From Nocardiopsis exhalans (lineage in GTDB: Bacteria > Actinomycetota > Actinomycetes > Streptosporangiales > Streptosporangiaceae): a stretch of DNA of 64,000 nt. The stretch spans positions 1 to 64,000 of the forward strand of contig NZ_CP099838.1 in assembly GCF_024134545.1 (NCBI RefSeq). Reading direction: 5' to 3'. Numbering within the stretch: the stretch's first letter is position 1; each line of letters opens with the position of its first letter. Below are positions 24,601 to 30,174 of the stretch, in pieces. The notes below the pieces were generated by a model. It saw only the letters and a list, made by a program, of their open reading frames with translations, ran no database searches and was not told the origin of the DNA. The position numbers and the translations under genes were made by a program.

Positions 24601-25389
24601 AGCCCGCGAATCAATTCCCCGCCATTTTCCATCTGCACACAATTGTCTATTCAGAATGGCCTGGTGAATATGAAGTGCAGGTTCTCCTTCGCGATTCGAA
24701 TGTTGAAAGAATTGCGCAACAACGAAATTCCCTGCATCCGTCCATTTTCCGGTGCTGCGCCCCTCAACCTTGGGGCCATGGTGCCCGAAACGCGCGTCCC
24801 CAGCGTGGTTCACCAGATAGTCAAGGGAGGCGCTCGCAGCGAGCCTCACCCCATCCTCAACCGCCGTTGCCGCCTTTCGATACTGCTCGGCAAGTCCAGC
24901 GTTGCCCTGCTCCTCGGCAACTTGGGCGGCTGCCTGCAACCCGGCGTGCAGAAGGGAAACGCTCTTAACGGGAGAAAAAGTGGCGTCGTAGAAAAAAACC
25001 GTTCGGGCGCGCTCGGCCCGCTGTGTGGCATCGGTCCACAGTTCCTCGCGCCGCTCCGCGCTGGCCTCGGGCTCATTGGAAAGCAGGTCCTCGTACCAGG
25101 CCTCGGCGTCCTTAAAGCGCTTTGGGCGCTGGCCGAGACGAGCCCGATCCTCTTCGGGTCCATCTATGAAGTTCGGGTCCCGTGGGTCATAAAGCGTCGA
25201 GTACAACTGCTCCATGACAAGCGGGTCTATGACCGATCCTGGTGTCAAGTCGAGTGCTGCGGCCCCCGCGCCCCACCAACGCCCTGGCGGCTCCCCGTGC
25301 TGTGAAACGGCAGCCAGGTAGTAATTCTTCGGCGACTGCGCGCCCCTGGTGAGATATCCGGGGTCGTAGCCGGTCACCAGGCTGAGCAT
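18634..25389 (-). CDS. MobF relaxase fused to DnaG-like primase and RecD-like helicase
   Basis: 2,251 aa. Residues 1-330 are a TrwC/TraI (MobF) relaxase: start MLSLVTGYDPGYLTRG, paired tyrosines in KNYYLAAV, and metal-binding ALHIHQAILN at about 238-247; it should nick oriT and stay bound to the 5' end. Residues about 740-1010 resemble the DnaG catalytic core: GRIMLPVTDEHQRPVGFTAR, TOPRIM Glu in VIVEGPLD (about 877-884) and DxD in VVAFDPDKAG. Residues about 1190-1570 are an SF1B RecD/TraI helicase: Walker A GPAGSGKS (about 1224-1231), Walker B VVDEYSMV, AGDHEQLPAP, and YVLMTRARNG (about 1552). The charged C-terminus may be coiled coil. ATG 25389 has GGGGGGAGG at 8 nt; 25440 is too far upstream. 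The primase in the middle is the unusual part. Confidence 0.93.
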   Translation of the reverse strand: MLSLVTGYDPGYLTRGAQSPKNYYLAAVSQHGEPPGRWWGAGAAALDLTPGSVIDPLVMEQLYSTLYDPRDPNFIDGPEEDRARLGQRPKRFKDAEAWYEDLLSNEPEASAERREELWTDATQRAERARTVFFYDATFSPVKSVSLLHAGLQAAAQVAEEQGNAGLAEQYRKAATAVEDGVRLAASASLDYLVNHAGDARFGHHGPKVEGRSTGKWTDAGNFVVAQFFQHSNREGEPALHIHQAILNRQLCADGKWRGIDSRALFKSRAGAAAVGERSLMEYLTRTLGVEWVQRADGNGWEVKGVEPAQITAFSTRRARITAELDRLLGEYERNHGHQPSARALFKISQHVTTNSRPSKGEKVLSRAAMLKRWEDKLNREEVSSLLKIPARVLGRLRPDRAVEPFTAQIEGNDALMERILTTAVARVQEAKPEFSRHDLLRRINDELPAYLGILGGPHLERLLNQLTDLALDPSGPAGVRLLNAPDIVDVPAELRRADGTSAYLAPNAQRYTTLSEMDLQQRLTAEALRDNAPRVRFTQLVQHDLVWSPIQLRCPELVGRFVLAQQTLASPAPQAPHQPLAAQDWQVLVVEQLDGLLSQPWQDWPTVARELAAFVPPRYTQVASETLGYLMMLTRDEDPEVRERIVEAFTSELVGRRLAEEPAELGSEGEDIEAEVNETHEGSSSDSHENHESEGAFDHVDEERERTATPPPVPEETPQIQRLLDATAEAVAYYQGQLNAPAGQDARRYMTQERGLAHAVAEDAPWQVGYAPNEWNGLFLHLSKLGYTNDELEAAGLVKRSARTGTYYDRFRGRIMLPVTDEHQRPVGFTARLLPGITDDPDVPKYINGPETEIYRKGEILYGMGQQQAALAAGARPVIVEGPLDVLAVNLAQDQDHPQLTALATCGTALTDEHVQLVSDQADDGVGLVVAFDPDKAGRKAAKRAHERLHSYEGPVHAAVLPEGQDPGDLVGEPERLNTLLNERERTLSVAVLEYDIEQIVDARRHRPVRTEQSGPTTRYELVHEAAVSWGFEPPAPGEVPDWEPSRTYEGPPEGELTVEDRAAVARAAARLVPADDLVLARHALAHLHAVMGLEDDPGMGEAVQLSFLNEFTEQDRTEESHAEGDPWKPVTAKSTGSRGGVEPTQPQQTPVVEIEAPTHSEQAQAEVTNQGEVDTFGHEALPPVTQYELALRHVMAESPTLRQDQAAAIAGIITSGRGVDMLVGPAGSGKSYVLAKLAQVWKARTDTPVVGLALAQNAANVLANEGMSSAYNIEKWLRLIEAGRVRIVPGQLIVVDEYSMVPNDQLAKIQSLATRARAKIVWAGDHEQLPAPAAGGMGRYLAQVGGAYELTEVARFSAQWEREASLELREGSPEALLAYDKRGRLFAGIRADVEAQALRSYLADLLAGRDSLLLTSTNESAAQLSARVRAELVEIGRVEPEGITLADTNAAGVGDRIMARANETRVQVGTGTRTLTNRDVLHVVETRPDGSIRAVLHGTQDQQEPTYVTLPAAYVAENVELGYSGTAHSAQGRTVDTCHGIVDEATSRQMWYVLMTRARNGNYAYAVAERERVADLRTGPEQSEEEVARQRTAAARERGELNTEVEFIDTEVDAQGQAAADAQQRRDLDNQRLGVFTRVLERDAATPTSIEAMYGEFERARHSAHLGAMWLDSTRTYQSIAYLERAVARGTLDRDDANKALKEDELSTLGRLLNRLESAGLDADGILDQAFTYWVGELDSAESICSVLDWRIKHLAEEQGIDLDALEIPEEEIHANQVQRTKPLGMPSIDRFRFEVAEAMDDRAEELAHRAAERTPPWLAERIGLPPAANEFGEPTEERQTWLSRARAILSYREQWMYEAETDAIGPAPSKTEPERRASWLAAHEALGNQGEQDLATMGVGDLYALRAAYARQTQWAPAYVAPQLRAASLQARDLSDEADILRARAAKVEDPERQAGLLARAAARTELAQELREHCRELSEIDAARDGWYEVTEDQRVLAQRADGELRRRAREDLRAEREPRVDVESLPPLHLDTDEAREREAERQRRAELVEAEHERQCEGQEELGLELPEPRTRTTDPEQEQERQEAQRVDVERQEEPEVAPDQLSLDVREGELVPGQEWRADWLAQRERDGVDDDQLSLDVREGELVPGRTMPADREAELDRMIDQARLAGEVATSRAEAEREVEHEEVLQRHREQAHEIDEALLERERVAREELEEREAERSEVEREELEPEPERVVEPEEEEVEL
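18932..19074 (-). repeat. direct repeat in relaxase C-terminus
   Basis: A 42-44 bp segment occurs at about 18932-18975 and 19032-19074, nearly identical in DNA, encoding DQLSLDVREGELVPG twice, 33 residues apart. The short motif may be a peptide that docks a partner (for example the secretion machinery or coupling protein). Confidence 0.75.
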
Positions 25390-25440
25390 GGAAGCGACCT
25401 CCCCCCGGGTGGCGAGCACACGACTGACAACGCTAGACAC

Positions 25441-25640
25441 CCTACCATGACATCAAGATGCCTAGGTGTGTGGAGTTGTTTTAGGTTGTTGGGCCTCCTA
25501 CCTGGCAGGATGCCAGGGGAGGACCTGAGAGCCTCGTAGAGGCTCTCAGTGCAACCTGAAGGGCAAGACTGAGGCTGGGTACTGCTGGTGCGCCTGCTGC
25601 CTCCTGGGCGCCGCTGGCGGCCTTTTCTGGTATGGTTCAC
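25441..25640. other. candidate oriT / relaxase upstream region with two hairpins
   Basis: The 489-nt gap between the relaxase start and the NERD gene is otherwise empty. CCTGGCA-GGA-TGCCAGG (25501-25517), extended by CCTCC/GGAGG around a TA bulge, is followed by CTGAGAGCCTC-GTA-GAGGCTCTCAG (25525-25549), a perfect 11-bp stem. A GT-rich stretch (GGAGTTGTTTTAGGTTGTTGG) sits at about 25472-25492. MobF nick sites usually lie close to the relaxase gene next to inverted repeats. One or both hairpins could instead be attenuators of the relaxase transcript. The remaining 25641-25878 has AT-richer sequence, no repeat, and likely the NERD promoter. Confidence 0.5.
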
Positions 25641-25878
25641 CGACAATTCAATCCGCCTCTTAAACCGCAAATACCCGCCGTCAGTCGGGTATTTTTTCGC
25701 GCGAATACTGTTACCGTCTCTGGGGTTCTGGCTCCTCTTGTCCGTCCGACTTTGTTACCCGCTCTCGCGGGTCTCCTTCCCCTGTTACCGGTCCCGTTTT
25801 CCCGCCGTACTGTTACCACCGTGCTCGGCTCGGTATCGTGGTCTTCCCCAACCATCTGGAACATGTGAGGTATCCGCT

Positions 25879-26646
25879 ATGTCCGCCACCGAAAACCGTG
25901 GCTTCTCTCCTGACTCCGGTTCCTCCCTTGGCGGTGCTGGTGCGTCTGCCTCCCGGATGTCTCACACGTTGGCTCGGGCAGAGCTACCCGCATTGATCGC
26001 CCTTTCCTTGGTCTTCGGCCTCGTCGGTGGAATCCTCGCGGGCGTCCTAATCTCTCCGGCCGTGGGCGCTGTCGTGGGCGTGGTCCTGGCGCTCCTGGTG
26101 TCTATCGTGGTTCGGCGTCGCGCCGCCTCGTATCGGTGGCGTTTGGGCGCACGCGGGGAACGACGTACGGCGTGGCGTCTTAACCGGCTCCGTCGGGATG
26201 GCTGGGTGGTGTTCCATGATCTGTCGCTCCCCGGTTCCTCTGCCAATGTTGATCACCTGGTGATCGGGGAACCTGGGATCTTTCTGGTGGACTCGAAGTA
26301 TCGCCGTGGCGCGGTCCGGTTTGGTGGCCGTGATGGCTGGATCCGGATTGGTAAGGCTGGTGGCCCGTTGCTTGTTCGCTCGACACAGTGGGAATCAAAG
26401 GAGGTGTCCCGGGTGCTCTCCCATGGACTCGGGCATCGGGTGAACGTGACGGCGCTCCTCGCGGTGCATGTGCCGAATTCGAGGTTTCCGAGTTGGCGCA
26501 AGTTTTCGGCCTCGGGTGTTCGGATCATGTCCGCGAAAGCGGTGGTTCCCTGGCTCCGTGAGCGGCCTCGGATGTTCTCCACAGATGACGTGGCGGCTGC
26601 TGCGGCGGTGGTCCGCGAACGGCTCCCCGCGTACCGGCAACGGTGA
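25879..26646 (+). CDS. membrane-anchored NERD-domain protein
   Basis: 255 aa. Two adjacent membrane segments (about 37-80: LPALIALSLVFGLVGGILAG and VVGVVLALLVSIVV) are followed by a NERD (nuclease-related) domain: GARGERRTAWRLNRL, WVVFHDLSLPGSSANVDHLV, and GIFLVDSKYRRG with the conserved Asp-x-Lys. The domain resembles restriction-like nucleases, so it may cleave or process nucleic acid at the membrane. ATG 25879 has GTGAGG upstream; the longer frame to 25588 is lower in coding bias. GC content and GC3 are visibly lower than in the neighbours, suggesting separate acquisition. It stands alone, rightward, between leftward blocks. Confidence 0.8.
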   Translation: MSATENRGFSPDSGSSLGGAGASASRMSHTLARAELPALIALSLVFGLVGGILAGVLISPAVGAVVGVVLALLVSIVVRRRAASYRWRLGARGERRTAWRLNRLRRDGWVVFHDLSLPGSSANVDHLVIGEPGIFLVDSKYRRGAVRFGGRDGWIRIGKAGGPLLVRSTQWESKEVSRVLSHGLGHRVNVTALLAVHVPNSRFPSWRKFSASGVRIMSAKAVVPWLRERPRMFSTDDVAAAAAVVRERLPAYRQR

Positions 26647-26700
26647 CCAACTCGGGGCCGATTTGGCGTTACTCGGCTACCGAGTCGGGCGACTTCATCG

Positions 26701-26753
26701 CCAACGCTGTAGGGCCCGCACCGGATCATCCGGTGCGGGCCCTACAGCGTTGG
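26701..26753. terminator. 26-bp perfect hairpin terminator
   Basis: 26701-26726 is exactly complementary to 26728-26753 with a single-base loop, a near-perfect 53-nt palindrome. GTGACCAAC (26643) and GTTGGTCAC (26749) partly extend it. It separates the NERD gene from the converging array of small genes. Confidence 0.9.
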
Positions 26754-26762
26754 TCACTTGGT

Positions 26763-27269
26763 TCAGCTCACGTTGAACTCCTGGGCGTACAGGGTCGCGA
26801 CGTAGTCGCGTTCGTCGGTCATCTCGCGGATGGCCGCGTCCTCGGGGTCCGGGGCCTGGGCGTAGCGGGCTGCGGCATGGTCGCGCGCTCGGGTCATCCG
26901 GTCGGCGCGGTCGCGGTCGCCATGGATGATCGCCACGCGAACAGCTTCGGCGTAGCTGTCGTGGATGTGCTCGCGCAAGGCGCGCTCGACCTTGAACGGG
27001 GCGGGCCGGGGGCCGTTGAAGTCCGGGGCAAAGCGGATCGCGGGAATGTCGCAGATCTGGCCGGCCGGGCGGTTGGGCCGGTACCGGTCGGGGCCGTGAG
27101 CGACCACAACCCGCGCGACTCCGTCGGCGTGGGCGAGGAATCGGGCTGCCTTGACTGCGTCGTGTGTGCCAGTGGGGTATCCGGTGGGGTACGTGGCGAG
27201 GTGGTTGCGGCCGTTGGTCATGACGGTCGTGATGGTGATGTCGGGGGAGGGGGTGCCGAGCATGGGCAT
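26763..27269 (-). CDS. array gene 1, paralogue of the next gene (168 aa)
   Basis: Function unknown. It shares its whole-length pattern with the gene at 27434: a variable N-terminus, a strand region VARVVVAHGPDRY, then EHIHDSYAEAVRVAI (from residue 100) and a helical end with AAARYAQ and YVATLYAQEF. The two are tandem paralogues with low identity, so the duplication is old. ATG 27269 has AAGGAG at 8 nt, part of the common leader. It is the last gene of the array, nearest the relaxase and oriT candidate, and ends before a 26-bp terminator. Confidence 0.72.
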   Translation of the reverse strand: MPMLGTPSPDITITTVMTNGRNHLATYPTGYPTGTHDAVKAARFLAHADGVARVVVAHGPDRYRPNRPAGQICDIPAIRFAPDFNGPRPAPFKVERALREHIHDSYAEAVRVAIIHGDRDRADRMTRARDHAAARYAQAPDPEDAAIREMTDERDYVATLYAQEFNVS

Positions 27270-27284
27270 GGTGTGCGCTCCTTG

Positions 27285-27428
27285 GTGTGGGCGGTGCGGG
27301 GGGAGGGTGTCGGTCTCCCCTGCCGCGATTTCAATATGAGTATATCAGTAGTTTGGGTGTGGTCGAACCACAACCACCAGCGAAAACGCGAAAACCCGCG
27401 CCGGATTCTCTCCGGCACGGGCTCGCGG
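27285..27428 (-). repeat. array cassette R1 (terminator-promoter-leader)
   Basis: Full cassette. In transcription order: hairpin terminator CCCGTGCCGGA/TCCGGCGCGGG followed by TTTT for the gene upstream; palindrome GTGGTTCGACCAC; promoter core TACTGATATACTCATATTG (core 27329-27352, TATACT as -10); leader hairpin GGGGAG-ACCGACACC-CTCCCC; CGCCCACAC; AAGGAG. Confidence 0.9.
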
Positions 27429-27433
27429 GCTGG

Positions 27434-27889
27434 CTAGGCGAAAGCCGCGCTGTACATCGCGCCGATTCCGAAACCGACACTGTCCATGTCCGCTACTGCC
27501 TCCTTGCTGGCCTGGGGGTAGGTGGCGTAGCGCTGGGCCGCTTCGTCCATACGTCGCATGTACTGGTGTGCCTCAGCCGCGTTGCCGGACTCGATGGCCT
27601 TGCGCGCCTCGTTGGCGTAGGCGTCGTGGATGTGCTCGGTGTGGATGTTGAGCACGTGCCACAACGTGGGGCGGATTCCTCCCTCTAGGGGGTTGATGCT
27701 GGCGGGGCCGTACTCCTTGACGATCTGGTCGCCTCGCTCCACGCGCACGGCCTGGACGTCGGGGGAGTAGGTCAGCGTGCGGGCGCGCCTGAATGTGTCG
27801 TCGTGGGTCTCGGTTTCGGGGCGGGGTGCGGTGTGGGTGACTCCTCCCTCGTGGGTGGTGGTGATGGTGACCGGCTGGTTCGTGGTCAT
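27434..27889 (-). CDS. array gene 2, paralogue of gene 1 (151 aa)
   Basis: Unknown function. TRT-rich start (MTTNQPVTITTTHEGG), strand pair (VQAVRVERGDQIVKEYG), then EHIHDAYANEARKAI (from residue 85) and AAQRYATYPQASKEAVADMD, aligning along its length with the gene at 26763. Predicted cytosolic, mostly alpha-helical in the second half. ATG 27889 has GAAAGAGAG upstream, part of a leader-only copy; there is no separate promoter cassette between it and gene 3, so those two are likely one transcript. Confidence 0.72.
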   Translation of the reverse strand: MTTNQPVTITTTHEGGVTHTAPRPETETHDDTFRRARTLTYSPDVQAVRVERGDQIVKEYGPASINPLEGGIRPTLWHVLNIHTEHIHDAYANEARKAIESGNAAEAHQYMRRMDEAAQRYATYPQASKEAVADMDSVGFGIGAMYSAAFA

Positions 27890-27912
27890 GGCGGGCTCTC
27901 TTTCGTGCTTCG

Positions 27913-27951
27913 GTGTGGGCGGTGCGGGGGGGGGAGGGTGTCGGTCTCCCC
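27913..27951 (-). repeat. leader-only copy L1
   Basis: Common leader hairpin and CGCCCACAC before the gene at 27889, without the promoter and terminator parts. Confidence 0.85.
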
Positions 27952-27975
27952 CCGCTCGGGTGGGTGGTGGCCTTC

Positions 27976-28338
27976 TTAGGCGGCCAGGCCGAGAACGTGG
28001 GTGCGGGCGTCCTTGTAGGCGGCCTTGCGGGGCTTGTAGGCGGCCAGGGCGGCCAGAACCTGAGCGCGGGTGTAGCGGGTGCAGGGGCGGCGGCGGCCGT
28101 CGGTGAGGGACCGTGCGGAGAACCCTCGGACTCCGGGACCCATCTTCTTCCTGAGACTGGCCGCAATTCCGGTAGCGGTGGCGGCGTCGGCTCCGAGGTT
28201 GCGCAGGTGGCTTGCCACGGTGTGAAGTTCGGCGCGGTAGGCGGCGCGGGCTGCGGCGCGCTCGGCGACCTTGGCGCGGCGGGCGGTGCGGCGGGCGAGA
28301 CGGTTGGTGCGGGCCTGGGCAACGGTGATGCGGGCCAT
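27976..28338 (-). CDS. array gene 3, very basic small protein (120 aa)
   Basis: Extremely Arg/Ala-rich (RTNRLARRTARRAKVAERAA, YTRAQVLAALAAYKPRKAAY) with few acidic residues, consistent with nucleic-acid binding. A serine/glycine stretch (MGPGVRGFSARSLTDGRRR) sits in the middle. No named family. ATG 28338 with AAGGAG in the common leader; it is the first gene after cassette R2 and is co-transcribed with gene 2. Confidence 0.7.
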   Translation of the reverse strand: MARITVAQARTNRLARRTARRAKVAERAAARAAYRAELHTVASHLRNLGADAATATGIAASLRKKMGPGVRGFSARSLTDGRRRPCTRYTRAQVLAALAAYKPRKAAYKDARTHVLGLAA

Positions 28339-28353
28339 GGTGTGCGCTCCTTC

Positions 28354-28497
28354 GTGTGGGCGGTGCGGGGGGAGGGTGTCGGTCTCCCCTGCCGCGCTTT
28401 CAATATGAGTATATCAGTAGTTGGGGTGTCCTCGAACCACAACCACCAGCGAAAACGCAAAAACCCGCGCCGGATTCTCTCCGGCACGGGCTCGCGG
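28354..28497 (-). repeat. array cassette R2
   Basis: Full terminator-promoter-leader cassette, promoter core 28398-28422. The small palindrome is broken here (GTGGTTCGAGGACAC), so that part is not essential to the cassette. Confidence 0.9.
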
Positions 28498-28510
28498 TAG
28501 GGCGCGACGG

Positions 28511-28891
28511 CTAACCGTCCGCGCGCTCCTGCAAACGGCTTTCCAGCATGGGCAGAACGTCCGCGCGCACGCGCTCCCACTCCTGGCCCATCGTCGGGGC
28601 TTCGCTGATCTGACGGTGGTACTCGGCCACCTGAGCCACGGGGGCGCTGTCCAGGTGGGCCGCGTCCCACGTGGGGATAATGTGCTCGTCCTCGATGGGC
28701 TGGACGCTCTCGCCTGCGGCGGGCGCTCCCATCTCGGGGAACCAGATCAGCTGGTGGCTGTTCTCGGGGATCGTGAACCAGGGGCCGAGAACCACGCCGC
28801 GCTTGGCCGTTTCGCTGCGGCTGCCGTTGCTCCAGACGTGGGCGAGAACGAACTGACCGGCGGCGGGGGCCTGGGTGGCGGTGTTGGTCAT
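28511..28891 (-). CDS. array gene 4, hypothetical protein (126 aa)
   Basis: Unrecognised. The first half has strands (GQFVLAHVWSNGS, KRGVVLGPWFTIPEN) and an aromatic turn (QLIWFPEMG), the second half is acidic and helical (VAQVAEYHRQISEAPTMGQE). No catalytic motif. Own full cassette upstream (R3) and a terminator from R2 downstream, so it is a single-gene unit. ATG 28891 with AAGGAG at 8 nt. Confidence 0.7.
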   Translation of the reverse strand: MTNTATQAPAAGQFVLAHVWSNGSRSETAKRGVVLGPWFTIPENSHQLIWFPEMGAPAAGESVQPIEDEHIIPTWDAAHLDSAPVAQVAEYHRQISEAPTMGQEWERVRADVLPMLESRLQERADG

Positions 28892-28906
28892 GGTGTGCGC
28901 TCCTTG

Positions 28907-29050
28907 GTGCGGGCGGTGCGGGGGGAGGGTGTCGGTCTCCCCTGCCGCGCTTTCAATATGAGTATATCAGTAGTTGGGGTGTCCTCGAACCACAACCACC
29001 ACCAAAAACGCGAAAACCCGCGCCGGATTCTCTCCGGCACGGGCTCGCGG
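28907..29050 (-). repeat. array cassette R3
   Basis: Full cassette, promoter core 28951-28975, same variant palindrome as R2. Confidence 0.9.
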
Positions 29051-29058
29051 TAGGGCTG

Positions 29059-29727
29059 CTAGAACGGTGCTTCGTCCTCGTGGTAGCGGCGTTCACGCTC
29101 GGCCTGCCGCTGCTCGGCCAACTCGTCCATGGTCGGGACCTTCTCCCATTCCAGTTCGGCCCACTCGCGGTACCACTCGCGCTCTTCGTCGGTGCGGGCG
29201 GGCTTAAGCTGGTTGAACCGGTTCAGGGCCTCTTCCATCCGGCGACCCTCCGGGCCTCGGCGTCCTTGCTCGTCCTGCTTGGCGAACTCGGCGAACAGTC
29301 CGCGCTCGGTGTGGTCTCGGGGCTCGTCTCCGGCCTCGAAACGCTCCCGCGCTGCGTATTCGGCTTCCCACTCGGCGCGCGCCTCGGTAGCGGCCTGGTG
29401 GGCCTGTTCCCGCTGGGCGGTCAGCATCTCGATGAGCTTGCCCAACTCGTTGACCGCGTAAGTGGTGGCCTCGACCACGTCCATGGCTCGCTGCGCTGCA
29501 TAGCGGGCCTGGGTCTGTCGGCGCGTGCTGAACGGCCACCAGCGCGGGGACTGGGCCTGTGCGGTCATCTCGTGTCGGTGGGCGCGGTGTACCCGCCTGA
29601 GGTCTCGGACCTGCTCCCGGCGGGCCTGGGCGGTGGCCAGTTCTCCACGGGTGGTGGTGTACCGGTTCCACTGGTGCAGATAGCGGGCGTAGCGGCCGCT
29701 CGGGTCCGTGATGGCCTGCGGGTTCAT
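29059..29727 (-). CDS. array gene 5, helical charged protein (222 aa)
   Basis: Unknown. Almost entirely helical and charged: RGELATAQARREQVRDLRRV, ELGKLIEMLTAQREQAHQAA, EERMEEAL-like segments and WYREWAELEWEKVPTMDELA. A short PRWWPFSTRRQ patch interrupts the first helix. Coiled-coil or helical-bundle structure is likely; no membrane segment. The open frame continues upstream through cassette R4, but ATG 29727 has GAAAGG and begins the coding bias. A leader-only copy precedes it and gene 6 lies upstream in the same transcript, with a GC-rich hairpin between them. Confidence 0.68.
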   Translation of the reverse strand: MNPQAITDPSGRYARYLHQWNRYTTTRGELATAQARREQVRDLRRVHRAHRHEMTAQAQSPRWWPFSTRRQTQARYAAQRAMDVVEATTYAVNELGKLIEMLTAQREQAHQAATEARAEWEAEYAARERFEAGDEPRDHTERGLFAEFAKQDEQGRRGPEGRRMEEALNRFNQLKPARTDEEREWYREWAELEWEKVPTMDELAEQRQAERERRYHEDEAPF

Positions 29728-29740
29728 GCTGAGCCTTTCG

Positions 29741-29771
29741 CGTGGGGCGGGGGGAGGGTGTCGGTCTCCCC
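29741..29771 (-). repeat. leader-only copy L2
   Basis: Leader hairpin GGGGAGACCGACACCCTCCCC with shortened spacer before the gene at 29727. No promoter core. Confidence 0.82.
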
Positions 29772-29777
29772 TTCGGG

Positions 29778-29804
29778 GCCGCCGCCCCGGGGCGGGGCGG
29801 CGGC
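29778..29804. terminator. hairpin between array genes 6 and 5
   Basis: GCCGCCGCCCC / GGGGCGGCGGC, perfect 11-bp stem, 5-nt loop, just past the stop of the 64-aa gene. Could weaken read-through into gene 5. Confidence 0.78.
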
Positions 29805-29812
29805 GGGCTGGT

Positions 29813-30007
29813 CTAGTAGGCGCCGTGGGCGAAGTAGTCGGCGAGTTCGGCGGCCGCGTGCGCGCGAACCGTGCGGCGGTGCTTGCGGTTGTACTCGACC
29901 TTGACCCCCCGCATGCTGATTCCGCGGCGGTTGTTGCGGATGCTGGTCCTGTCGCCAAGACCGCGCGTGTTGCCGGAGACCTTGGGCTCGCGGGTGGTGC
30001 TCTGCAT
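29813..30007 (-). CDS. array gene 6, small basic protein (64 aa)
   Basis: Basic and Arg/Asn-rich (RTSIRNNRRGISMRGVKVEY, NRKHRRTVRAHAAAELADYF). A tail of DYFAHGAY closes the protein. Might bind RNA or DNA; no family recognised. ATG 30007 with GAAAGAGAG in the common leader of cassette R4. Confidence 0.66.
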   Translation of the reverse strand: MQSTTREPKVSGNTRGLGDRTSIRNNRRGISMRGVKVEYNRKHRRTVRAHAAAELADYFAHGAY

Positions 30008-30022
30008 CGGGTGCTCTCTTTC

Positions 30023-30166
30023 GTGTGGGCGGTGCGGGGGGAGGGTGTCGGTCTCCCCTGCCGCGCTTTCAATATGAGTATATCAGTAGTTGGGGTGTGG
30101 TCGAACCACAACCACCACCAAAAACACGAAAACCCGCGCCGGATTCTCTCCGGCACGGGCTCGCGG
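30023..30166 (-). repeat. array cassette R4
   Basis: Full cassette, core 30067-30090, intact GTGGTTCGACCAC palindrome. Confidence 0.9.
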
Positions 30167-30174
30167 TCTCGGGG

